A stretch of DNA of 64,000 nt from Austropuccinia psidii (GCA_023105745.1 JALGQZ010000006.1:65516316-65580315); one strand, 5' to 3'. Positions 47,380 to 58,940 are shown, counted from the first letter of the stretch. The notes: generated by a model from the sequence alone, not told the origin. Program-made: numbers and translations.

Positions 47380-48640
47380 TTTTGAGGCCTTTTGTAACAG
47401 GACTCAAGACTATGCTTCCCACCACAATGGGTAAGTAAACCCTCCTTGATTCTTTTTTCTTTTTCAGAATTAATCCACTTGAAATGTTCATTCAATAAAG
47501 AAGAATGGGGCTTGTATCTATTCTGAAAACTCTTCTTCTTTTGACTTGAGGTTGAAGAATTTCTAGGATGAGAAGAATTTGACTTTGAGGCTTGTGGCTT
47601 CTTCTCTTGATGATTACTCTTTTCATTTTTCCTCTAATGGTACCTGGTATCAAGCTCCAGGGTAATATCCATTAAGTCTTGAAGAGAGTCAATTCTTGAA
47701 CAATGGGAGGCCAATTGATCCAAAATCCTGGATGGAAATCCCTTCCTGAAATAATGGATGAGAGCTCTTTCACCCCATTTCCCAATTCTTGAGATCAGAC
47801 TTCTGAAATTAGCAATTTATAAAGATACATGATGACATTCTTTCATTCTTAAAAAATCCAATTATTCTTCAGCCTTTCTGACTTCATTTGGGTCCCCAAA
47901 TAAGGTGAAGAGTTGAGATTCAAATAATTTCCATGAATTGAGAAGGTAATTTGGATCTTGATTGGTGAGATTGGAAAGATAAGGCTCAATGCATTTTTCA
48001 TCCTTGCCAATGAGAAATGAGGTGGCATAAAGAAATTTCTTTCTGTCTTGAGAAAGATTTGATGGATAATTATGAAATATCAATTGACAAGACTGAATGA
48101 AACTTCTAACTTTGAAGGGTTACGTCCCATCAAAGAATTCTGGTGCCTTCATAGATGGAGTCTTGAAGGCTGGTGGGCTTGATGCTTCAGAAGATGAAGC
48201 TGCTTGAATATTGGCCATAATCTGAGTCATTTTCTGCATAATGGCCAATAATAATGGTTCAGACTGATGAGAGACAGGCTGATTAGACTGGGCTAGAGTT
48301 GGTCCTCCAGTACCTTGGGATTCCCCCACAAGAGCAGGAACACCTTCAGTAACATCAGACTCCTCCTCTTCACCATCTCCCCCAGGACCTCTGAAAATGG
48401 TCCTTGAATTTCCTGGAAATTGGACAACTACTTTTGGGAATGAACTTGATATTCTTGGCCCTCTTCCTTCCTTTTTGGATGGTGCTGCTCCTTCTAAAAT
48501 GGGTCCTCTGTCCAATTTTTCCCTCAGTTGAGGAACTTCTGGGGTGCCATCAAGAGGGGCCCTTGGAGTTGGAGTGAGAACAGCTTGAGGTATGGCCTGA
48601 GATCTTGTCTGCCTTGCAGGAGGTGGATTTTGAATAGGAT
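47380..48640 (-). pseudogene. gag: Gag of element 3
   Basis: The start is near 48640 (PPARQTRSQAIPQ), followed by a Glu/Ser/Pro-rich region (48120-48515). After one TAA at 48120-48122 in the same frame comes the capsid core (SNLSQDRKKFLYATSFLIG, LFTLFGDPNEVRKAEE, 47862-48083). The end carries the zinc knuckle remnant THCGGKHSLESCYKRPQ near 47400-47430, in which the first Cys of the motif is missing. The capsid frame is broken further by indels around 47640-47860. Confidence 0.82.
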
Positions 48641-48709
48641 TGATTCAGCAATGAAATGAAATAAAATCAATAAAAAATCAAAATTTTGAAAACTTGAAAC
48701 TTGAGGCAA

Positions 48710-49189
48710 ATCAACAGCATGCTTGAAGTCAAAATCAAAATCAAAATCAATGTCTTGAAGAAAAAATCAATCAATCAAAATGAGATCTTGAAGTAAGTCA
48801 ATAAATTAATATCCAAATGGAATCTTCAAGTCAATAAATCAATAAGTCAAATCAATCAAAATCAAAATCTTGCATAAAATCAGTCAATCACCAGGGCAAA
48901 TCTTGCGTCAATTGTTGGTGATTGACTTCACATTGCACCACGGTCAGTATGAAATCTTGCTTCAGTCGCATTAGTGTCACTTTATAGTCACATCACATCT
49001 GTGTCAAGACAACGTCAATTATCACATGTGTCACATGAGAATTTCACTCAAAGCCCAAACCCATTTCAACACTATTTGCAATGTTTGAGTAAGTACACCT
49101 CATGGTGCTACCCAGAAGTTTGGAATGCTCATATTTGTGCATGAGAAGACTTCTTCCCCACCGCCTGGACATGTCACCCCTTTATCAGG
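48710..49189. other. Putative leader and 5' LTR remnant of element 3
   Basis: 48720-48900 is dominated by repeats of AATCAA/TCTTGAAG words, probably the leader. TGTTGGTG at 48913 could be an LTR edge. The following 250 bp has no coding signal and no match to the other side of the element. Confidence 0.35.
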
Positions 49190-49820
49190 CCTACCCTCAT
49201 TCTTGAATTGGCTTCCGCATCCGCGCCTAATCCTCTCTGAGGCTTAGCATGCTTATGCGCCCGCACCCACCTCCAGATGAGACTCCAACACTGCCCCCCC
49301 ATCTCTTCCCTCACCACTCCTTAAGCTTCCACACCCCCTCCTCACCACCTCCTTGGCTTACAATCCCTAAGCTCCTGCAGGGCCCTCAAATTAGGCCTCT
49401 GACGCCGCCCTCACCCCCCCTTACGCCTCCTTGCACCTGCCTAATCCTATCTGCCGCTTACCATCCTTGCGCTTGTGGAGTGCCTTCCTGACACCACTTA
49501 CCATCCTTACACTCATGGAGTGCCTTCCCAACATGCCTCCAAAGCCACTTACCATCCTTATGCTTGTGTAGTGCCCTCCCAACATGCCTCCAACACCCCC
49601 CTCACACTAGCCTAATCCTTAACCCCGCTTATGATACTTATGCTCCTGCAGCACCCCCAGGATGAGACTATGATGTGGCCCCCCATCTCTGCCCTGACCA
49701 CCCCTGCCGCTTACAATCATTAAACTCCCGCAGCCCCTTCAAGATATGCCTCCAACGCCACCCTCAACCCCCCTTATGCCTCATTCTCTCTCCACCACTT
49801 ACCATCCTTACGCTCAGGTA
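49190..49820. repeat. C-rich degenerate tandem repeat
   Basis: This is a sudden GC-rich island with almost all C on the plus strand. Recurrent words are CTTACCATCCTTACGCTC, GGAGTGCCTTCCCAACATGC and CTCCAACGCC in varying order, so it is a degenerate array with units of some 60-110 bp. The 80-codon open frame at 49249-49491 is Pro/His-rich and a product of composition. Confidence 0.7.
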
Positions 49821-50678
49821 CTAGATCCATAGGGTACAGTGGCTTGTTGGTGTACATGATGAATGCAATCAGGGAGATATGCTGAGTGGCAATCTCTGCC
49901 AACAGGTTCTGGGGGGAAATTGGTAGGTATATTCACATTGTTGTGGTTAGGGTTTAAATCATGAGGCTCACCAGTTTAATCCTAATAAGCTGACTATTCA
50001 ATACCCAAATTTTATCTTCTGTTTTTGCAACAAAAGCATGTTATCTCATATCATTCAAGTGGAACAATTTGCTTAGTCCTTACCTCATGAGCGTTGAATA
50101 GTTCAAAAGTTGACTTTAGTAGGTTTCTCACTAGTCAACTTTATTCAATTTCTCACAGGGAAGTGATTTCATTTGAATGATGTGAAATAATTTGCAACAT
50201 ATCACCTCCTTGAATTTCCCGACAAATCGTATCTTGCAAATGCAATACAACAAGCTCAATAGATATTGATGGAAGGTTACAAGGCCGTCAATGGGTAGGT
50301 TTCTTTTGGTCAGCTTGTGGTTCTAAAATTTCTTTTTTCTAGAAAATTCACCAACTATTGAACTGATTTAAATTGATATTTAAGTTCCTTCAAAGTTTCC
50401 GAAATTCTCCAATATTGATATTACCAAAAAACAAATCAATAATTAGTATCTTAAGCTTATCTTAGTTCAACCACTTTCAGAACTCCTGCCTTTTTTCATC
50501 AATTTTGATCTTTTTCATCAAAGAATTTAAATCAAGCTATCCATCAACTCATCACCATCTCTTTAGTCAATAAAGTAACTCTGCTATGCCCCAACCACTG
50601 CCCTGAACCCCGGGAAATTCAACTGAATTCACTTAACTACAAACTTCAGCCCCAGAGAGTGGAAGTGAAATCTCTGAT
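49821..50678. other. Spacer
   Basis: No gene or repeat is recognised. Base composition returns to AT-rich at about 49900. Confidence 0.5.
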
Positions 50679-51560
50679 ATGGTCAGTAGTCATGAATTAG
50701 TAATTGAAGTAGAGAGTTTGGCACATGAAAGTAATCCAGATCCACCAGTTCTTCCAGAATGTGAGCATAGATTTATCTTGAATATTTGTAGTCTCCAAAC
50801 TGATACTTTTGTCATAGCCTTTATTTCAGCTCATCCTCCAAGCTCTCAGAAGCCAAATTTCAAAAGCTATGAGAAGGAAAAGAGAGTTGAACCTTGTACA
50901 CTGACAGAAGATGCTGGGCAAGATGAGGTAATTTTCAGTGGGGAGGTTGAAATTATATCAAAGGAACAATTTGTCTCAAACATTGCTCAAACAATCCCAA
51001 GGCTCCAAAAAATTCAAAATGATAGTAAAATTCCTGATTATGTGCGTCAAAAGATTGCTGAAGCAATGAGCCTCCTCAAAATGGGTTTAAACCATTGCTC
51101 CATTACTAATTCAATACAAAAACGCTAAAAATGGCTGCTTACAATATATGGGCAGGTGTGGAGGTGGGAGAATCTATATGTGAAGGATCTCAAGTGGTAA
51201 TTGGAGTTCCAGGCAAAGGATTAGGAAAAAGACCAAATATAAATGCCACCAAAAAAGCCAACAAAAAACACTGTACCTTTGAATCCACAAAAGATGCCCA
51301 GGATCAAGGTGATGACATGATCAATGTTTAAGTGGACCATATTGATAATGAACCTCCGCATGCTGAAAGCCCCCCATACCCAATGAAGCAATCCATGATG
51401 AAAATGCTTCGGCCTCTCCTCCAAATATTGAAGATTTTCAAGAAAGGGAGACAATTAAACATGATACAATGGGTCAAGATATGACTGATATTCCTGACCC
51501 TGAGCCCAAAGTCTCATCCTCCAATGTGGTATTCCATACAAGTTACACCAGTCTCAAGCT
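50679..51560 (+). pseudogene. 5' part of a decayed gene of unknown function
   Basis: 50679-51128 is open for 149 codons: an acidic start, ECEHRFILNICSLQTDTFVI, and a helical end (SNIAQTIPRLQKIQNDSKIP, YVRQKIAEAMSLLKMG). A basic stretch follows (GVPGKGLGKRPNINATKKAN, 51131-51331), then an acidic, proline-rich tail broken by one stop and a frameshift (VDHIDNEPPHAES, IPDPEPKVSSS). Pieces at 53220-53590 and 53801-54145 probably belong to the same gene. No known domain is visible. I recall similar predicted proteins from myrtle rust but no function. Confidence 0.45.
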
Positions 51561-51572
51561 TACCAAATAATT

Positions 51573-51985
51573 AAAAAAAATAAAAATTGCTGAATAGCTC
51601 CACAAATTAAAATAAAATTGTGGAAATGGCTCCGCAAATAGAAATAAAATTGCAGGAATGGCTCCGCAAATGGAAATAAAATTGCAGGAATTTCTCCACA
51701 AATAGAAATCAAATTGCAGGAATGGCTCCGCAAATAGAAATAAAATTGCGGGAATGGCTCTGCAAATAGAAATAAAATTTCAGGAAACGCTCCGCAAATG
51801 AAAATAAAATTGCAGGAATGGCTCTGAAAATAGAAATAAAATTGTTGGAATGGCTCTGCAAATAGAAATAAAATTGTGGAAATGGCTCCACAAATGAAAA
51901 TAAAATTGCGGTAATGGCTCTGCAAATGAAAATAGGAATTGGGGAATGGCTCCTCAAATGGAAATATGAATTAGGGAATAACTCT
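51573..51985. repeat. 32-bp minisatellite, ~13 copies
   Basis: The unit is close to GGCTCCGCAAATAGAAATAA then AATTGCAGGAAT. Successive units start at 51628, 51660, 51692 and 51724, giving a strict 32-bp period. Later copies are more variable. On the minus strand it stays open for 121 codons, with a 32-residue period caused by three successive units. Confidence 0.92.
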
Positions 51986-52609
51986 GGAGGTGGAAATAAA
52001 ATTTCAGAACTTTGGAACTAGGTAAATCAAACTGTAAATAAGTCCTAGGGCATAATCAAGAAGATTAGAGTTTCAACCAGAAGAAATCTAATTATAATTG
52101 AAAATACCAATTTCCCCACCTTTTTCAAATATAATGGCAGTGCACTCAATAGAAAAACCTTTTTTTTCCCCACTTCCAAGAAAAACCTCACCAGCTAAAT
52201 TATCTCAAAGACATCACATGATTTTGATAAGAAACAGAAACACCAGCATAAGTTTCTTATATGTATCATATGAATAGAAGAAATCAATTGTCAGAAGCTG
52301 TATTTTCTCCACTTTATTGTCAAAAGGAAAATCCAACCAGCCAAATTATCTCAATTACATCACATTATTTTGAGAAGAAAAAGTACTACCATCATAATTC
52401 TCTCAGAAAACACATTGCTACATCAAAAGTACACATCTCACCAGCTAAAGCCGCTCAACTATAATTTTTTCTAAGTACCCTGTTTTGAGAAGCTCTATGG
52501 AGGCCCAAAAGCTAAAAATAGAGGTCCTCTCTCCCTCATTTTTCCCATCATAAGAGGGAAAAAGTTCCCACTATCCAGGATCACCAACATTCCCTGAACT
52601 AGCAGGATA
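51986..52609. other. Spacer with short, possibly coding pieces
   Basis: No family is recognised. Two related words, CCACTTCCAAGAAAAACC (about 52180) and CACTTTATTGTCAAAAGG (about 52310), each are followed by AGCYAAATTATCTCAA, so a 120-140-bp segment may be duplicated. Confidence 0.35.
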
Positions 52610-52850
52610 TCTAGAATAGTAGTAGTGTTTTAATAGTGAAAAGCTCAGTAGCCTTGCTCAGTATCTTAGTATTATTGAAGAATAGTAGTATAACCATAGT
52701 AAAAAGCTCAGTAGCTTAGTATTAGTGAAGAATAGTAGTATAGCTATAGTAAAAAGCTCAGTAGCTTATTATTGTTAAATAAATGGTAGTATAGCCGTAG
52801 TTAAAGCTTAGTAGCCTTTCTCAACAGCTTAGTGTTATTAAAAAAAGTAG
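52610..52850. repeat. ~50-65-bp tandem repeat (AGCTCAGTAGC)
   Basis: About four imperfect copies of a unit containing AATAGTAGTATAGCTATAGT, then AAAAAGCTCAGTAGCTTAGT and ATTATTGAAG. The spacing varies between about 50 and 65 bp. Confidence 0.75.
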
Positions 52851-53199
52851 TAGTGATATGAACTCAGTATTAAAAAAAATTCTAAAGGAATCAAATACAG
52901 TAGTCTTATTATCAGGACTCATATCAAAAAAAATCATTATAATCAACATAAAACCATAAAAAATACATATTCTTATCATTCTTATTAAAAAAAAAAATTG
53001 TATTAGTTTTAGTAAAATAACAGAAAACCAAAACATATATATCTGTATATATATCATCATCACTTGTGTTAAAATAAAATAAAAAAAATCCTGGTGTTTA
53101 TTTTATCACAAATTTTAGATCAGAGTTTTTACTGTAGTGTTATTGATAGGTCTGATTTAGAGACTGCTGATAAGTCTTCTCTATCTGTTAAAGCCACAT
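52851..53199. other. AT-rich stretch with A-runs
   Basis: No coding signal. Long A-runs and an AT dinucleotide stretch (ATATATATCTGTATATATAT near 53033-53052) are present. Confidence 0.5.
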
Positions 53200-53590
53200 A
53201 TCTTATTTTATTTTGTGATTCTCTGTAGGCTGACTATCCAGTATTATTTAGAGGTGCAGCTAATACACCTTAGCACCCATGGTTATTGGACATTTCTGAA
53301 ATTCAAAACAGACTTACTAATAATTTCCCCCTCAAGGTACTGCCTTATTTCATCCCACACCAATAATTTTCAAGGGATATTTTTATCCCCCATTGAAGAG
53401 TTTGGATACATTTTGATTTATCATTCCAATATTACTCAACGATCATGGAAAAGGGGGCTTGATAATATCAATAGTAGTTACAAAAATTGATGGGACAATT
53501 TACCAAGAAATGATGCTGATACATTCCTGCCCATTGGTATTGAGGTGATCAGTAACCAAGAGCTTAAACTGTCAGCCTGGCTTGAGGAGC
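53200..53590 (+). pseudogene. Internal exon(s) of the decayed unknown gene
   Basis: In the plus strand one frame reads DYPVLFRGAANTP, a stop, then PWLLDISEIQNRLTNNFPLK. A later one reads WDNLPRNDADTFLPIGIEVI, then SNQELKLSAWLEELEIA and a GTGAGT splice donor near 53601. Stops and frame changes separate the pieces. They lie on the same strand as the reading frame at 50679 and the exon at 53801. Confidence 0.45.
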
Positions 53591-53800
53591 TTGAGATTGC
53601 AGGTGAGTTTTACCTTTGTGCATGATGCATGATTATTTCCTGTTGACTTGTGATATAAATTGCAATATACAGGGTGAGATTTTTTTAAGCCAACAGAAAC
53701 AAAAGCATTTTTTAATAACAACATTTGGAATCTCAAATTGATGAAGTAATCAGCTAAACCTCCAGATAATCTCCCAAAATCTGAACACTCCTTCTTCAAA

Positions 53801-54145
53801 TTGGTTCAGAGCCTTCTTTACCCCTCCAATCCAATTCAACATTTTTGGGCAAATTTTATGTTTGAATCCATTAGTTTAGTTTCATACAATGTGATTGCAC
53901 CCAAACCATATGTTGCACCAAAATCAAATTTGACTGATCCTCTTGGACTCAAATGGAGAGCAGTTGAATACCTTTTCTCCTGCTTGAGTAAATCAAAGCA
54001 ACATGCAACACAGATTAGCATTGTAGGTGGCGGGGCTGACAATGAGATATTGACAAAGCTGCACAAGAACCTGGAGGATCCAATGGATACAGTTATCCAT
54101 TTGATGATTGCATACAACATGGTATGTGCACATACAAAGGTCTAA
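53801..54145 (+). pseudogene. 3' exon of the decayed unknown gene
   Basis: This 114-codon plus-strand frame is slightly hydrophobic at the start (FWANFMFESISLVSYNV), then GLKWRAVEYLFSCLSKS and DPMDTVIHLMIAYNMV. No motif is recognised. It is placed with the upstream pieces by strand and position only. Confidence 0.35.
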
Positions 54146-54199
54146 GTCAATGGCATTAAAGGCAAACTCACAAGCTCAAAAAAAATGAGTCCATCAAAG

Positions 54200-56384
54200 A
54201 TCTTTTGATGTGTCACCAGAATCTCAGAATAAATCAAATTTGCTATTGTAAGGTTTGTCTATGAAACTCTTGATAATAGTAGCAATATCAAGAGTACTAT
54301 AGCTGTCCTCAGTAGAAATATATAATATAATAAAATATTATAACCACAAATTCAAATATAATTATTAAAAATAATTATATAAAAAAAAAAATTAATTATT
54401 ATTTTAAAAATAAAATGATAAAAAACATAATAATTATAATAAAGTATAGTAATTCTATTATTGCTATAGTCACTGACAATTATAACAATAAGAAGTGTAA
54501 AGCTCTTAATGAGACAATTACACGTGGAAAATATGAATATTAACCACTTATAAATAATATAAATATTATTTATAAAAGAATTAAGACACACACTGTGCAG
54601 AAATAATTCTTATAGAATAACATTCTATATAAAAAAACCAATACTAGATAAAAAAATATAAAACTTGAGAGAAAACTTATTTACAATATTTATTCAATAC
54701 AACAAGTCAAACAACAACAGTTATTATATTGTATAATAATTCTAAGTTAAAAACACACCAAAAATCAATATTTTTAAAGATAAAAAAACTTTTTATAATA
54801 AAAATTATGATTAAAGAGTTTTTAAGAGGAATTTGTGGATTTTTAAAGGATATTTAAGATGATTAATTTTCTATAATAAAATATATCATTGGTGATTACA
54901 ACAATAATCTGAATTCTATTATTTCACTTCTTTAATTTTAATTAATAAAGAATAAAATAACTTAAGAATTACTTTAATAATAAGATTTTTTATTTAATAA
55001 AACTTTACCTGTTTAAATTTCTAATATGATTGGATTGATAATGATTGATGGACAAAAACAGTGATGAAAAGACTCTTTTTATGCCTTCAGAGTAGCTCTC
55101 ATGATTCTTAATGAATAGAGAGGGCGTCTTCAAGCCAAAACTGAAAAACCATGCTTAAGAATAAAGTTCTTAACTTAAGGTAGCTTATTTTTAATTCCAA
55201 TTTAAAGCTACCAGTGTTATTCTTAACTCCAAGTAGCTTCAATCCTCATTTAAACTAATTATTTTAAGTTTTAATATAAAATAAGCTCATATATATTAAA
55301 GATCATCACATGAAAAACTTAAAAATAGAGTTTCAAGCAGAAATGTCTTAAACTCAATTTTGAATTAATTTTTAAAGAAATTATCATTTTCTTTGAACTT
55401 AATTAAAAGAGTAAATTTCCAGGCTAATTGCCCAGGAAACTTCTTTATAAGAGATACTTAAAAGTTAATTCATATGTAGATAATATTAAACTGTAAGCTG
55501 TGTGAAACGTTCAAGCAAATCCATTAAGAATTGGATCTTTAATAAATTTTTGAAGTTATTGCTATTTTTCCATGTAAAATAGCAATACACACCAAACCTT
55601 AACTTTTGATAAGGTTAACTTGTAACGTTAAATATTTAAGCTTATTAAAGCTTTTTAAGCTTAATTAAGTTTTGACAGTTCTTAAAACCTTAAATTCAAG
55701 CCTTCATATTGGGATTTACCCTTTGGAAGCTTGAAATTCCTGTCTAAATTGGGATAAAACCAGTTTAAGCTTTAATGTTGGATCAAAGTCTAATATTAAA
55801 GTTTAAATGAGGTTGAAAATCCTCCAATACAGGTGGACAACCTTAATTGAATCCTTTCAGATCCAAAAAGCTGGGTATCCCAGCTCTATTTGGTCTTTTT
55901 CCTTTGTCCCATCTTTCTGCGTGGATTTTGCCCTCTTATTTATTTAAAGCCATACTATGGCCTTAAACCCTTTTAAATTGAGCTCACGCAGGATTTACAT
56001 TCTGTATGGCAAATCCTTAGCCAATTCAGTAAATATACACAACACCTCAATTTTAACTAAAATTTTGGTAGGTTTGCATAAACGTTATGCAACTTTAAAT
56101 TTAAGCTTATTTAAGCTTAAATTTAACAATTTTAAAAAAATATTAAAAAAGTTACATTAGTACTGTGAGATTCTTAAATCTTCTAATAACATAAGAAATA
56201 AGTGTTTTTGGGTATAACACCTTATGGGTGTACCCTAGGTTATTTTTGGTGTAGAATCCAAAAATGACATAATATTCATAACTTTATTTATCCAAAAAAA
56301 AGTTATACTTATGTTTTGTTATTTTTTATTTTAAATTCAATTAAAAATTCTGTTAGAGACAAATTTAACTGTATGTAAAGTCAT
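54200..56384. other. Very AT-rich stretch
   Basis: 54290-55000 is extremely AT-rich, with long runs of A, T and TAA words. 55600-56160 is full of TTAAGCTT and related words. Small open frames (for example 55957-56160) have AT-driven composition and resemble nothing known. The segment could hold a degraded LTR or centromere-like AT sequence; no boundary is visible. Confidence 0.5.
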
Positions 56385-56801
56385 TTGTGGCCTTATGGGT
56401 ATGTTGTACATACCTCACAGGCTCACAGCTATGGTGTATTAGCGGCTTTCTGTGTGGCGGGGGTTTGTGGTTTGATGGTATGCTCAGATGACTGGAGAAC
56501 AAGCTCAGTTGAAGGGGCTTCATCACTCAATAATGTTTCCAAAAGACCTTCAGAGGATAAAAATCTAGTAGAGTTGGTGTGGCTACGTACTAATAAGTAT
56601 ATGTGTAATTTACTGAATAAGAGTTTCTTCTCATCAGAGTATTTTAACTCCACTGTTCCTCTTAGATTTGCATTTGCACAATGCTTGGTATTAGACTTGG
56701 GTGATTCCTGGGTGGAGAAGTGGGGTCTTGGTCCAAGTGATGAGTTCACATTGACTATACCCAGGTCAGCTAAACTTACAACCAGTATTGACCCGTTTTA
56801 G
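56385..56801 (+). pseudogene. Conserved rust-type domain of unknown function, copy B
   Basis: A 138-codon plus-strand frame matches the landmarks of the minus-strand relic at 10307-11068: FCVAGVCGLMVCSDDW, VWLRTNKYMCNLLNKSFFSS, EYFNSTVPLRFAFAQC, LVLDLGDSW. Upstream sequence of the family (Ser-rich region and first part of the domain) is missing here. The function is unknown. A TET-like relic follows downstream on the same strand. Confidence 0.5.
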
Positions 56802-56925
56802 ATTATATTTGTACCAGATAGATTTCAATTTAGTTTTGCAAAGTCATTTATGAATTTATTGATTGTGAATACCTATCCTACTACTGCCCATATGTCACAG
56901 TATGAATACCAATTGTAACTGCCTT

Positions 56926-56949
56926 TGTATGGAGGCATGCCTCCATACA
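56926..56949. repeat. Perfect 24-bp palindrome
   Basis: TGTATGGAGGCA followed by TGCCTCCATACA is an exact palindrome around GCATGC. Related shorter palindromes (GTGGCATGCCAC) occur at about 58944 and 62998. Confidence 0.9.
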
Positions 56950-57398
56950 CCATTGAAAATAATCTGACAAGATGCAAACTAGCTCAGGCAGCTGTGCCTG
57001 AGCTTAGCACACGCAGGGGCATCACGGGAATTGGGTTTTATCACTTCCCACAAGCTCATAATAGGCCAAAAGCCACTGGTTCTTTCATAGGGGACTAGGA
57101 TGATGAGGGATCCGCAGTGGAGTGCATATTGCATTCACGCATCCTTGCGATAATCCACACGGTTGTATTTGAACCTCATTGAATGGGAATATGAATATAT
57201 CAAATTCAATAATTCAGTATCCACTGCATTTCTCAGGTTTAGGTAATTGAGATTGCCAATTTGCACAAGTCAGATGTAATCTTTCATTTTTAGCCGCAAT
57301 TAAAAAACATTCATCAACCAAAATCAAATTTAGTTGAAATAAATATTTCACAAAAAGGTAAGTAATCATTTGGTTTCATTTCATTTTCCCCTGAAAGC
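56950..57398. other. Spacer before TET-like copy B
   Basis: No coding region is recognised; short plus-strand words could belong to an upstream exon of the dioxygenase. Confidence 0.4.
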
Positions 57399-58794
57399 AT
57401 GCCATTCACAAAAAAAGGAAATGAACGTAAAAGGGAACTGACGGTAAAGTGTTGGGGTGAAGAAGGAAAGTGTGAGTGGCTCACTTATTCTCAGCATATA
57501 TATAGATATAGATATATATATGGGTTGGCATTTATGTGGCACCCTCATTGGGCCCCATGGAATAACATTGGCTTCAGTCGGTTTAGATTGAGCCAATGCC
57601 ATGTGGGCTCCAACAGGGAAGTAAAAGATGTGTGCCAAATAAAGCTCATTGGCCTTTGGGTACTATTCGGGACTCAAAAGGCCTTAGTTTTCAATGGGAG
57701 GAAGCAGTATCTGATATCTTTTCTGCTTCAACACAAAGTGATCCCTCACCCACTTGGGAATAGTGGGACATCCCAAAAGACAAATGAGGCCAAAACCACC
57801 CAAAAGAATAATTTTTTTTCCTCCACTCAACTGAGAGCACAAATATCAATGCCATTATCAGCAAATATGACCCCAAGTAAAATTCAGGGGGTTGTAGATG
57901 TCAACCGGATCAAACGCATTCACTTTGGCCATGTGGCAATTTTCTCTTCAACTAGATTACCATTGCCCTTGTCAAATTCAGATCATTTACAACAATGGGT
58001 GAAGTAGAGGTCAATCAATGGGATGAAATATCACAATTCTTATTTTGTGAAATAAAATTCACTAACCCAATTGCAACAAATGGGCCATTACTGGAGGGAT
58101 TTATGTTTGTGATTGGGTGGCACAAATGTAGCACATATAATGAACAATTTGGTCTTTATGGAAGTCTTGGGAAAAATTGAAATGCAAAAGATGAATGGTC
58201 GAACTGAGGGGAAAATCTTAGCTTTTTCTGCTGCATTCTAGGTCAATCCTTACAATATGTTGGGGATAAATTGTTTAAAAACATTCAAACTTGCTACAAG
58301 TCATTGGGGGTTCTGTCCTTTGATCAAGTTAACTATGAAGCCAATATCTCCACAAATCAGGGTGCATTCGAGTTTGCTTCTGCACTCACTTTCACCATGA
58401 ATGGATTCAAAAACTCACCTCATCTTGATAAGGATGCATCATTGTATGCCTTGGGATGGTGGTTTCAAGCTGATAAGCAGACTGGCTGAATTGAAAGAGA
58501 TGCATCACAGCAGTGTACAGGGGGAAAATTGATTTTCCCAAAAGAGTATTTTTGGATTGATCTATCCAATTTTCATGGGCTCATTCAGGTAGTGTGGCCA
58601 GTAGTACATTTGTTCATTATACTGATCCAGCACATGACAATGAAAGCACAACACTAGTGGGTATGTCTGCACAATGCTCAAGGAGGTTGGCAAAAGCAAT
58701 GTGGTGGAAAAGCCACGGCTATTATGAGATTGGCAAGGGAGTGGGCTATCAAATCAGGGAGGGTAATATAATCTCATTCCAAATTAAAGAATGA
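57399..58794 (+). pseudogene. TET/JBP-like 2OG-Fe(II) dioxygenase relic, copy B
   Basis: Nearly full-length member of a fungal Tet-like 2OG-Fe(II) oxygenase family. The N-terminal part (57399-58007) reads VFNGRKQYLISFLLQHKVI and RIKRIHFGHVAIFSS. After a frameshift near 58000 come QWDEISQFLFCEIKFTNPIA and FEFASALTFTMNGF. The iron-binding HxD follows as HLDKDAS (His 58421-58423, Asp 58427-58429), then YALGWWFQADKQTG. After a stop and a frameshift near 58598 come KLIFPKEYFWIDLSN, GLIQVVW and the distal His in FVHYTDPAHDN, with CSRRLAK as a possible 2-oxoglutarate-binding Arg region. Lesions: two frameshifts and about three stops. The predicted role of the intact family is oxidation of methylated bases; the substrate is unproven. 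Confidence 0.68.
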
Positions 58795-58940
58795 GTAAGT
58801 TTGGATGCATCTCAGAGTTAGAGGGTGATTTTTGAATAAGGGTGTGATAATGTGCAGGAAATTATACACCTGGTTTTGATGGGTTGGAATTGTGGTTATA
58901 TGGTGGATCACATGAAAAAAGAGGTGAAATGGCTCATGTA

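Larger units (their letters stand above)
42864..48913 (-). mobile_element. Second-family Ty3/Gypsy chromovirus (element 3), decayed
   Basis: On the minus strand from high to low coordinates: gag, zinc knuckle remnant, protease DSGATNS, reverse transcriptase, RNase H, integrase and a canonical chromodomain, then a duplicated non-coding segment and the polypurine tract AAGGTAGAGGGGTAG next to TGTCACAACC. The frame is broken at many places. Protein sequences are clearly unlike elements 1 and 2. A 5' LTR starting near 48913 (TGTTGGTG on the plus strand) is possible but could not be paired, so the outer limits are uncertain. Confidence 0.85.

Noticed and set aside
40495..48913. Complete LTR pair for element 3
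   Set aside because: No segment right of 48913 matches the region left of 42863 by eye; only one edge and the polypurine tract can be supported.
51560..51957. Long minus-strand repeat protein (about 120 residues)
   Set aside because: It is the translation of a 32-bp tandem repeat, with no start context or flanking exon.
54352..54591. Minus-strand hydrophobic 79-codon frame as a membrane protein
   Set aside because: It arises from extreme AT composition (Ile/Phe/Asn/Tyr codons) and has no relatives in the window.
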